From assembly GCF_002554705.1 (NCBI RefSeq), contig NZ_PDEP01000006.1, forward strand, positions 62,001 to 126,000: 64,000 bases of DNA. Reading direction: 5' to 3'. Source of the stretch: Longimonas halophila. Its GTDB lineage: Bacteria > Bacteroidota > Rhodothermia > Rhodothermales > Salinibacteraceae. Of this stretch, positions 24,499 to 33,100 are shown piece after piece (within the stretch, counting starts at the first letter, position 1; the number at the start of each line of letters is the position of its first letter). The position numbers and the translations under genes are program-made. The notes beneath the pieces are model-generated. The model ran no database searches. It saw nothing but the letters and a program-made list of their open reading frames with translations, and had not been told where the DNA came from.

Positions 24499-24774
24499 GG
24501 CTCGCCGGTGGGGAGCGTTTGTCTGGATACAGAAGGGACTTCGACAATCAAGGCGGTGAAGAAAACGCCTGATGTCGGCTCCGTGCGCGCTGACATGTAT
24601 CAAACGCATTCGCTGGCGCTTACTCAAACAGGATACATTTCGGTCGCCTGCTCTGCGCCTCCATCCGGGCGGGCAACGGTAGTGGTTCTGTGATTGTGGG
24701 GGGCTGTCTCTCACGTTTGCAAGCCGTCCCCATACTCTATCGGGTGTGACAATAAACGGTAATCGACGGGCAAA

Positions 24775-25788
24775 TCAGTAGGTTCCTTTCCCAGAAATGC
24801 TGCTCAGACTATAGCCAAACTTTGAGTATATAGGCGCAAGTTCATCTTGAGGAAGCGGCCAGTGGCGCCAAGCCTCGAACTTGTACTCTTTCACCAGATA
24901 GGCCACCAGTAAGATAGCCGGCTGTCTGTAAATTAAACTGTCACTGGATTTATCATTAATATATTCAGTAATGTAACTGCTTTCACTTGATTCATAAAAA
25001 TCAATTACTTCTTGCATATTGAAATTATCCTTTTCAAGAAGAGGGTGAAATTCGCTAAGAAGAAAATCGTTTAGACGTTTATTATACTCTGGATCGCTAA
25101 ATTTGTCATAGATCTGTGTAAGTTGATCAGTTATATGTTGATATTGTTTGTCCATATCTCGCAGTTTCTCCTCGACTTTGGAGAATAACTCTCCCGTTGT
25201 CTCAATAAGAGCCATGCTCTTCGCAACAACTCGTTGAACATCCGGTGTTGCAACTAAACGGGGTTTGTAAACCGTATCGTGCGTGAGTTCGCTATACGCA
25301 TGCTGTAGAAGAGTTCGAAGTTGAATTTCACAAGGAGTGTTCGTTGGTATTGTCATATTTCCAACTTTTACATCTTCTGTAGGCCTCACAATATAGTGAA
25401 TCGACTGATACTCAAAGCTTAAAGGGTTCTCATGTCTCTCATCTTTAAAGTCCCTTGACTTCTCAAAATCAAGAATATCATGATCCTCAATCAGTGCAGA
25501 TGCTTTTTCGAGTTGTGTTTGTAATAAGACCACAAATCGCGCTCCTACTTTATCATTAATTTCCTCGTAGGGATTTTCATATCCTTTTGCCCTGTACAGC
25601 GCTTTTGCTACTAACGAGGCGGGCTCTTTCGTTCGGTAGCTCGGCTCTACCTTAAACAAGTCTCCAAAATCTTGACTCTCTATCTCCGATCTCATTTTTG
25701 CCGTGAACTCATCAACGATGAATTCGCCATATGCTTCATACATTGGACGTTCATTCGTATAGCGTTTGATTATTTCAGTCTCAGTCAC
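24775..25788 (-). CDS. RelA/SpoT-domain nucleotidyltransferase (alarmone-synthetase-like), second gene of an AT-rich pair
   Basis: The 337-residue product carries the synthetase fold without an HD hydrolase, TGS or ACT domain. The motifs are YRTKEPASLVAKALYR (basic ATP-binding segment), INDKVGARFVVLL, SFEYQSIHYIV (with the guanine-stacking Tyr) and PCEIQLRTLLQHAYSELTH (with the catalytic Glu). All key residues look intact, so it may make (p)ppGpp or transfer pyrophosphate to another target, as toxic small synthetases do. The 130-residue C-terminal helical region is unassigned. Translation starts at a GTG only six bases after the stop of the upstream NdpA-like gene, implying coupling. Base composition is clearly more AT-rich than in the flanking genes, suggesting horizontal acquisition. 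Confidence 0.85.
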   Translation of the reverse strand: MTETEIIKRYTNERPMYEAYGEFIVDEFTAKMRSEIESQDFGDLFKVEPSYRTKEPASLVAKALYRAKGYENPYEEINDKVGARFVVLLQTQLEKASALIEDHDILDFEKSRDFKDERHENPLSFEYQSIHYIVRPTEDVKVGNMTIPTNTPCEIQLRTLLQHAYSELTHDTVYKPRLVATPDVQRVVAKSMALIETTGELFSKVEEKLRDMDKQYQHITDQLTQIYDKFSDPEYNKRLNDFLLSEFHPLLEKDNFNMQEVIDFYESSESSYITEYINDKSSDSLIYRQPAILLVAYLVKEYKFEAWRHWPLPQDELAPIYSKFGYSLSSISGKGTY

Positions 25789-25794
25789 GGCTCT

Positions 25795-26847
25795 CTATGT
25801 TTGGTTTTCAATTTTTGAAAGAACACGTATAGTTGTAGTGTCTGTCTCTTCTTTTATGACTTTGACTTTCTCATTGAAGTTTTCTGCTTTTGCTCGAACT
25901 GTCACTCCATTTGTGAACCGAATTCTCCTGTTTTTGAGCTTTGACTGAACTAAAGAGATGTCTTTTTCGAATGCATGATCGGCAATTTCACGTTCATCCA
26001 TAAACTGCAGATAAGAAGCCCGATCGCTATCTCCAATGTAATTGTCAGCGAAGCCCGCGACCCCGATGAGATTTTGCTTCGACTTCAAGTAAGAGTAAAG
26101 ATGAGTTTTGAGATCTTTCCTTTCCTCGGAACTGATATCTATAGAGTCGAAGTATTCTTGATGTGCTTCAAAAAATTCTTTGGTCATCTGCTTACCTGAA
26201 GAAGCATAGTCACATCCCAAAAATGTACGGTAAAAATACTTTGCGGCCTCACTCCGCTGACGCAAGTTGCTATCATAAACTAAGGCTTCGAAGTCTTCTT
26301 TCTCCCTTAGCTTCTTATCGTCTGAACTTCGGCTCATTTCGGCGAATAGTCCTACCTTGTAGAGCTTTTGATCAGGAGTCAGGAAAAGATCGCGTATGAA
26401 ATCGACCCGGATGTCGCCTTCTGAGGTGGAGAAACTAAAACCATCTTGAGTCTCGGCTTTCACGAGAGCAACAATATTATTTTGGGCTATTCCCGACTTT
26501 CCAGTTGCAACTAGAAGTACACTTGCAGGAATATTGCTACGCTGTTGAGCATCATTCAGGTTATCTGCTATATGACGTGACCCATCAAGGAACTCCTCTG
26601 TGCTTGCTCTGATGAGGGGGGCAGACTTCTGGAAGGTGCTATCTTCTTCATCCTCTATAATCGATATCTCTACAGAGAAGCTCGGATCTCCTAAAACTTC
26701 TGTAACTCGTTGAGTGAGGATGTCTTGGGCATTTGAGCCTAATTCAATCAAGTCGTCACCATATTCAGGGTCAGCGTCCTCCGATGCTGATTTGTTTGGT
26801 ATGTAATGCACCGCGATCCGACTAAATCGCAGATTAGAGAGATCCAT
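25795..26847 (-). CDS. Nucleoid-associated protein of the NdpA/YejK family, first gene of the AT-rich pair
   Basis: I assign this 350-residue protein to the 37-kDa nucleoid-associated family by comparing it from memory with E. coli YejK. The strand ASVLLVATGKSG...IVALVKAE, the segment LTPDQKLYKVGLF, the block KYFYRTFLGCDYASSGKQMT, then ERKDLKTHLYSYLKSK, and the C-terminal RRIRFTNGVTVRAKAENF occur in the family's order. YejK binds nucleoid DNA and topoisomerase IV, but relatives in mobile contexts are poorly studied. The gene is AT-rich like its partner and unlike alaS upstream or the permease downstream. A short AGGA precedes its ATG. Alternative reading: the sensor or antidote partner of the RelA/SpoT-type enzyme, which is an inference from the tight coupling. 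Confidence 0.75.
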   Translation of the reverse strand: MDLSNLRFSRIAVHYIPNKSASEDADPEYGDDLIELGSNAQDILTQRVTEVLGDPSFSVEISIIEDEEDSTFQKSAPLIRASTEEFLDGSRHIADNLNDAQQRSNIPASVLLVATGKSGIAQNNIVALVKAETQDGFSFSTSEGDIRVDFIRDLFLTPDQKLYKVGLFAEMSRSSDDKKLREKEDFEALVYDSNLRQRSEAAKYFYRTFLGCDYASSGKQMTKEFFEAHQEYFDSIDISSEERKDLKTHLYSYLKSKQNLIGVAGFADNYIGDSDRASYLQFMDEREIADHAFEKDISLVQSKLKNRRIRFTNGVTVRAKAENFNEKVKVIKEETDTTTIRVLSKIENQT

Positions 26848-27164
26848 ATCCTGTACTTGTGCGAGTCAAAATGGAAGTAAATTGGATTGGCGACACTGGT
26901 AGCGACTAGGTTTGATCCCTATGTCAGTGTATGTTCAAGTTACAAAAAAACAGCCCGCATCTTTAATTTTTATTGCTACAAGGTATTATGCGACGAAAAA
27001 CTCCATCGTTTTGAGCGAAAGCTTAGCCCTTGCCTGCGGCACACATGCGTCCTTTGTGGAACGGAGCCCCCGGAGCGCGGATATCTACATCCGACCGTGG
27101 CACGGGCCTGCGCTTTCTCCTGTGCCATCTATACTTTTGTGTCTCCTAACCGGCTGTTCTGTCT
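26848..27164. other. Divergent intergenic region between the AT-rich pair and alaS
   Basis: These 317 bp carry the promoters of both divergent units. The part nearest the cassette, to about 27000, is AT-rich, including an A-run at 26944-26950 and TTTAATTTTTATT near 26961. The part nearest alaS returns to the high GC of the host, so the compositional boundary of the island probably lies near 27010-27040. No gene was seen. Confidence 0.5.
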
Positions 27165-30014
27165 ATGCCTACCCCCGATCGCTCCGCTTCGGCCATCCGC
27201 CAGCAATTCCTCGACTTCTTTGCGGAGAATGACCACACGATTGTGCCCAGCGCTTCGATCGTGCCAGGTGGCGACAGCACGCTGCTCTTTACGAACGCGG
27301 GGATGAACCAATTCAAGGATGTGTTTTTGGGCACGGGGACCCGCGATTACAGCCGCGCTGCCGATACGCAGAAGTGCCTGCGGGTGTCGGGCAAGCACAA
27401 CGACCTGGATGAGGTGGGCCACGACACGTACCACCACACGTTCTTTGAGATGCTCGGCAATTGGAGCTTCGGTGACTACTTCAAGCGCGAGGCCATCCGC
27501 TGGGCGTGGGAGCTGCTGGTGGATGAGTGGGGCCTGGAGCCGGAGCGGCTGTACGCCACCGTCCACGAAGGCGACGAGGCACTCGGGCTGGAGGCCGACG
27601 AGGAGGCTGCCACGCTCTGGGCCGAGGAGACAACGATTCCGGAGGCGCACATCCTGTATGAGCCCTCGAAAGAAAACTTCTGGATGATGGGTGACACGGG
27701 GCCGTGCGGGCCGTGCTCGGAGGTGCATGTGGATATGCGCACCGACGAGGAACGCGCGGCGGTGGACGGCAAGACGCTCGTCAATAAGGACCACCCGAAG
27801 GTCATTGAGATCTGGAATCTCGTGTTCATGCAGTACGATGCGCAGCCTGACGGTTCGCTGAAGCTGCTCGACAACCAGCACATCGATACGGGCATGGGCT
27901 TTGAGCGCATTGCGGCGGTGCTGCAGGGCAAAGACAGCACGTACGACATCGACCTGTTTGAGCCGCTCCTGCAGGCAGTGGCCGATGCGTCGCCTCGCGA
28001 ATCCGTGCGCGGGTACAACGACATCGATCTTGACGATGCCGACGAGGTGGAGGCGGTGCGCATTGCGCTGCGCGTAATTGTGGATCACATCCGCGCGATC
28101 GCGTTCGCCATCCTCGACGGCGTCACCCCCGGCAACGTAGGACGCGGCTACGTCATCCGTCGCATCTTGCGCCGGGCCGTGCGCTATGGCTACCAGACGC
28201 TCGGTCTGCGCGAGCCATTTTTGCATGCGCTCCTGCCCGCGCTCACTGAGGCCATGGGCGATGCCTTCCCCGATCTCGACGAAAAACAGGGCTATCTCGA
28301 AAACGTCATCCGCTCTGAAGAGGAGAGCTTCCTGGAGACATTGGGTACCGGACTCGACTTTTTCCAGACCGTGGTGCCGTATGTGCATCAGTCTCAGAAG
28401 GATGCCAAGGCCGCCCTCGAATCGCTTCAGGGGGATGCGCAGGCGATGCATCTGCTCACCAATGCGTACGTGGACCACGACGACCGCGCCGCTATTGCCG
28501 ACGCCTTTGTTTCCACCGCCGAAGCGGGCGCGCTGGCGGGCGAAGTCGCATTCCTGCTGCACGACACCTACGGCTTCCCCATCGACCTGACGCAGCTCAT
28601 GGCGCGTGAGGAGGGGCTGACCGTGGACATGGACGGCTACGAGCAGCTCATGCAGCGCCAGAAGGAGCGCGCTCGCGCCGCCTCGCAGTTTGGCGGCACA
28701 GGCGACACCGATGGCGACTGGCACACGGTGTCCGATGGCCCGCGCTCGGAGTTTGTCGGCTACGACACCACGCATGTTGATGACGCCGCCATTCGTGCCG
28801 TGCGCACGGTGGACGATGACGACCGCATTGGCGCGCACATTGAACTGAGCCACACGCCCTTCTACAGCGAGAGCGGCGGTCAGGTGGGCGATACCGGCAC
28901 GCTCACTGTGGATGGCGACACCGTGCGCGTGCTCGACACGCAGCGCATTGGCGACCGCATTGTGCACATGGTGGAGCGCCTGCCGAAATCGCTCGACGCG
29001 CCGGTTGAAGCCACGGTCGACGCCCCGCGCCGTCAGCACATCAAGAAGCACCACACCGCCACGCACCTCTTGCACGCAGTGCTGCGCCGCACGCTGGGCG
29101 AGCATGTGCAGCAGAAAGGCTCGCTCGTGGCGCCGGATCGGCTGCGGTTTGACTTCAGTCACTTCGAGGCCGTCACCGACGACGAACTCCGCGCCATGGA
29201 GGTGCAGATCAACCAGGCCGTGCAGCGCAACATTGCCAAGCAGGAAGAGCGCAGCGTGCCGATGGACGAGGCCCTCGACCGCGGCGCTACGGCGCTCTTC
29301 GACGAAAAGTACGGCGACGAGGTGCGCGTCATCACGTTCGACCCGGACTTCTCGATGGAGCTCTGCGGCGGCACGCATGTCGACGCCACGGGCGAAATCG
29401 GGTTTGTGCGGCTGCTTTCGGAGGGCTCGGTGGCCTCGGGCATCCGCCGCATCGAAGCGGTGGCGGGGGATGCGGCCGTGGATTACGTGGAAAGCGAACT
29501 GGAGACGCTCGATCGGGCGCGGAAGCAGTTTCAGGGATTGCAGCGTCCGCTCGAATCTGAAATCGCAGCCTTGAAGGCCGAGCGTGACGCCCTGCGCGAT
29601 CAGGTGCAGGACTTGCAGCGCGCCCAGCTCGCTCAGCACCTGGATCGTATCATCGAGGACGCGACCGAGGTGAACGGCATCACCGTGGCCACGGGCTCCA
29701 TCGGCGAAGCGGATATGGATCTGCTGCAAGACTTGGGGCAGCAACTGCGTGATCGTCTCGGAGCCGGAGCCGTGGGCGTGCTCGGCAGCACCGATCCCGA
29801 AAGCGAGAAAGTCTACGTGGTCGCGTCGGTCGCCGACGACCTCATCGGGGCGCACGACCTGAAGGCGGGCGACCTGGTGGGCGATCTGGGCCGCGAACTC
29901 GGCGGGGGCGGCGGGGGACGTCCGACCTTTGCCTCGGCAGGCGGACGCCACGGCGACAAGCTCGCTGCTGCGCTCGATGGGGTGGCCGATTGGGTGCGCG
30001 GACGGGTGGGGTGA
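27165..30014 (+). CDS. alaS: Alanyl-tRNA synthetase
   Basis: The 949-residue product contains every AlaRS module. The class II catalytic core begins IRQQFLDFFAENDHTIVPSAS, with TNAGMNQFKDVFLG and KCLRVSGKHNDLDEVG. The tRNA-recognition helical domain has NVGRGYVIRRILRRAVRYG. The editing domain carries the zinc-binding KKHHTATHLLHAVLR and, later, ELCGGTHVDATGEIG. The C-terminal oligomerisation (DHHA1) domain ends with the Gly-rich ELGGGGGGRPTFASAGG. It charges tRNA-Ala and clears mischarged Ser and Gly. It is longer than E. coli AlaRS (about 875 residues), mainly through extra residues in the central region and the C-domain coiled coil. It stands alone, divergent from the AT-rich cassette, and is followed by the helicase gene on the same strand. 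Confidence 0.98.
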   Translation: MPTPDRSASAIRQQFLDFFAENDHTIVPSASIVPGGDSTLLFTNAGMNQFKDVFLGTGTRDYSRAADTQKCLRVSGKHNDLDEVGHDTYHHTFFEMLGNWSFGDYFKREAIRWAWELLVDEWGLEPERLYATVHEGDEALGLEADEEAATLWAEETTIPEAHILYEPSKENFWMMGDTGPCGPCSEVHVDMRTDEERAAVDGKTLVNKDHPKVIEIWNLVFMQYDAQPDGSLKLLDNQHIDTGMGFERIAAVLQGKDSTYDIDLFEPLLQAVADASPRESVRGYNDIDLDDADEVEAVRIALRVIVDHIRAIAFAILDGVTPGNVGRGYVIRRILRRAVRYGYQTLGLREPFLHALLPALTEAMGDAFPDLDEKQGYLENVIRSEEESFLETLGTGLDFFQTVVPYVHQSQKDAKAALESLQGDAQAMHLLTNAYVDHDDRAAIADAFVSTAEAGALAGEVAFLLHDTYGFPIDLTQLMAREEGLTVDMDGYEQLMQRQKERARAASQFGGTGDTDGDWHTVSDGPRSEFVGYDTTHVDDAAIRAVRTVDDDDRIGAHIELSHTPFYSESGGQVGDTGTLTVDGDTVRVLDTQRIGDRIVHMVERLPKSLDAPVEATVDAPRRQHIKKHHTATHLLHAVLRRTLGEHVQQKGSLVAPDRLRFDFSHFEAVTDDELRAMEVQINQAVQRNIAKQEERSVPMDEALDRGATALFDEKYGDEVRVITFDPDFSMELCGGTHVDATGEIGFVRLLSEGSVASGIRRIEAVAGDAAVDYVESELETLDRARKQFQGLQRPLESEIAALKAERDALRDQVQDLQRAQLAQHLDRIIEDATEVNGITVATGSIGEADMDLLQDLGQQLRDRLGAGAVGVLGSTDPESEKVYVVASVADDLIGAHDLKAGDLVGDLGRELGGGGGGRPTFASAGGRHGDKLAAALDGVADWVRGRVG

Positions 30015-30183
30015 GTCTGTGCTGCATGGTCTGCGGCGCTGGACGCGCTGTGTTGCGCTTGTGCGTGCCAATCAGCATGTTGGTACCACGCGTTTCGCCC
30101 TGCAACCCTGTACGCGTCTGGAATTGAACCACATCCGTCGCGTGCGTGCCGGGGCCGTCTTATCCAATCGCCCCCATTCTACT

Positions 30184-33100
30184 ATGGCTTCTGTTGATGC
30201 GCAGCTTGATCGCGCACGCAAGAACGAACTGCTGGACCTCACCCTGCGCAACCCGCTTATCAGCTACCGCACCCTGAAGTCGCGGGGCGTTGAAGTGATC
30301 GACGAACGTGCCACACAGGTGCATCGTCTCTTGGTCGACGAGGAACGGCGCCTCTCCTTCAACAGCGTGAGCGATGAGCAGCGCCAGAAGCTGAATGGCG
30401 AATCGGAGGGCGAACCAGAGGCCGATCAATACGAACTGGTGTTTGGTCAGCCGAACGAATCCACCGGCCCCGAAGAACCAGCTCCCGATACCGAGGCGAA
30501 CAGCCCCGCCGAGCGCCACACCGACACGGTGCTGCAAACGCCGTACACCTCGCCGCAGCTCCAGCAGCGCCTGCTCAACACCTATTACCACGCGCAGCAA
30601 TCGCTGCAGGAAGAAGGCATCAACACGCTGTATCTGGCCCTGGGCATGCTGCGCTGGTACCGCAGTCCAGATACAGACACCGAGCGGAGCGCGCCACTGC
30701 TGCTCGTGCCCGTATCGCTCGACCGCACCGACGTGCAGGGCCGCTTCCGCCTCACCTACACCGGCGGCACCGTGGGCGGCAACCTCTCGCTGCGTGCGTT
30801 TCTGGAGGGCGAGTTTGGGCTCGACTGGCCGCTGCCTGATACCGACGACGCCCACAGCGTCCCGCTCGATGTGGCTGCCTACACCGAAGCGCTACGCTCG
30901 GTCATCGAGGGACGGAGCCGCTGGTCGATTGCCCCGAATGCCATGGCGCTTGGCTTCTTCTCGTTCACGCGCTTCCTGATGTTCGAGGACCTCGACGCCG
31001 CCAACTGGCCCGAGGATCAAAAGCCCGGCGACCATCCGGTGCTGCGCAAGGTGCTCGACGAAGGCTTTTCTGTACCCGAAGGGCGCATCCCCGACGACGC
31101 CCACCTCGACGACCACCTGGCCCCCGAGGACACCCACCACGTGGTCGATGCCGACAGCTCGCAGACGCGCGCCGTGCTCGATGTCAAGCAAGGGTGCAAC
31201 CTGGTGCTGCAAGGCCCGCCCGGTACCGGCAAGTCGCAGACCATCACGAACATCATTGCCGAGGCCATTGGGCAGGGGCAGCGCGTGCTCTTCGTCTCGG
31301 AAAAGGCAGCGGCGCTCGATGTGGTTAAGCGCAACTTGGATCAGGTGGGGCTGGGCGATGCCTGCCTGGAGTTGCACAGCCACAAAACGCGCAAAAAGTC
31401 GGTGCTCAACGAACTGCAGCGCACCCTCAAGCTCGGGCGCCCCACCGTCAACGATGCCGCGCAGCACACCGACGTATTCCTGCAAGCGCGCCAGCGGCTC
31501 AACGACTACACCGACGCCGTTAACACGCCCGTAGGACAGAGCAGCGTGCGTCCGTACGTGGCCTACGGCAAGCTTGCGCACCTGCGCGACGCCCTGAGCG
31601 AGGCCGAGCCCCCAACGCTCAGGCTGCCTACCGCCCAGTCGTGGACGAAGGATGACTTCGACACGCGCCGGTTTCTGGTGGAGCAGGTGGCGTCGCATCT
31701 CGACGGCATGGGTGTGCCGGTTCGCCATCCGTTTTGGGGATGCGAAAAGGAGGGCTACCTGCCCGAAGAGCAGGATGCGGTTGAACAAGCCGCCCGTACG
31801 GCCCGCGAAGCGCTCCACGCCCTCGAAACCACCACCCAGGCGCTGGCCGAACAGCTTTGTCTCAACGCACCACCCACGCCTCAGGCCACCGACCGCCTGG
31901 AGCACGCTGCCACCTGGGCCGCCAACGCCCCTGACCTGTCGGGTGTCGATGTGAAGGCCGATGTGTGGTGCGCAAACACCGACGCGCTACATGAGCTGGT
32001 GGAAGCCGGGCAGCGCTATGCCGAACTCCACGCCACCTACGACGACACACTCATTCCCGAGGCGTGGACGCAAGACGTGTTTGCCATGCGGCAGGCGCTG
32101 GCCAAGCACAGCTCCAAGTGGTACCGCTGGTTCATTGGCGACTGGCGACGCGCCAAAAGCGAGCTGGCTGCGCTGTGTCAGGGGCCGCTGCCCGACGATA
32201 GCGAGGACCGCGTGGCGCTGCTCGATGCCATTCTCGAAGCCCAGCGCCTCGAATCCACCCTTACCGATTACGATGCCATTGCTGCCGACGTCTTCGGTCC
32301 CGCCTGGCGCGGCCCTTCCTCCGATTGGGAGCGCCTGCACGCCATCACCGAAGCACTTACTGCCCTGCACGACGCCATCGCTGCGGACGACCTGCCCGCC
32401 GATGTACTCGATGCGCTGCCTCTGCCCGATACCGCCGCGCCCGCCGATCACCTCGACACCCTGCACACGCGCCGCACGCGCTACCACGAGGCTGCTGATG
32501 CGTTTGCGACATCCGTTGCACTGAACGCCGATGTGCGGTTTGAACAGGGCCCATTGCACGATCAGCCGTACGACGTGCAGGCCGAACTGCTTGACCGGTG
32601 CGAAGCCGCGGTGCCTCGCATCCAACAGATGATTACCTACAACGACCTGGCGAACGACCTGGCCGCGAAGGATCTGGAGCCGGTCGAGCAGGTAGCGCGC
32701 ACGTGGGACGAGGCGCCGGCGCATCTGGTCGATCTGTTTGACCGGGCCTACTACGCTGCGCTGGTGCGGCGCGCTATCGAGGAGCGGCCTGCGCTCAAGA
32801 CGTTCAGCGGGGAGCAGCACGAGCAGGTGGCCGAGAAATTCCGGGAGCTGGACCGCGCCTCGCTCCAGCACAACCGGCACGAACTGGCGCTGAAGCACTA
32901 CGAGCAGATGCCCCCGCCCAGCGGCGCCGGGCAGATGGGCGTGCTAATGCATGAGTTCGGCAAAAAGAGCCGCCACATGCCGATTCGGCTGCTCATGCAG
33001 CGTGCCGGAAACGCGATCCAGGCGCTTAAGCCCGTCTTTATGATGAGTCCGATGTCGGTGCCGAAGTACCTGCCGCCCGCGAGCGCATCGTTCGATCTGG

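Noticed and set aside
26889..26925. A tRNA-like fragment: GGTAGC, then TAGG-TTTGATC-CCTA resembling a T-arm, upstream of the AT-rich cassette (possible attachment site)
   Set aside because: The anticodon arm is missing, the T-loop lacks the conserved TTC, and no second copy flanks the other end of the cassette. Chance similarity is more likely.
27129..30071. 980-codon open frame on the minus strand across alaS
   Set aside because: It is an antisense shadow of alaS produced by high GC at third positions; the protein is His/Arg/Val-rich with no family features, and alaS itself is unambiguous.
29929..30183. 85-codon N-terminal extension of the large helicase, overlapping the 3' end of alaS
   Set aside because: The DUF4011-like similarity begins right after the ATG at 30184, and the extension is Arg/Cys/Trp-rich nonsense-like sequence.
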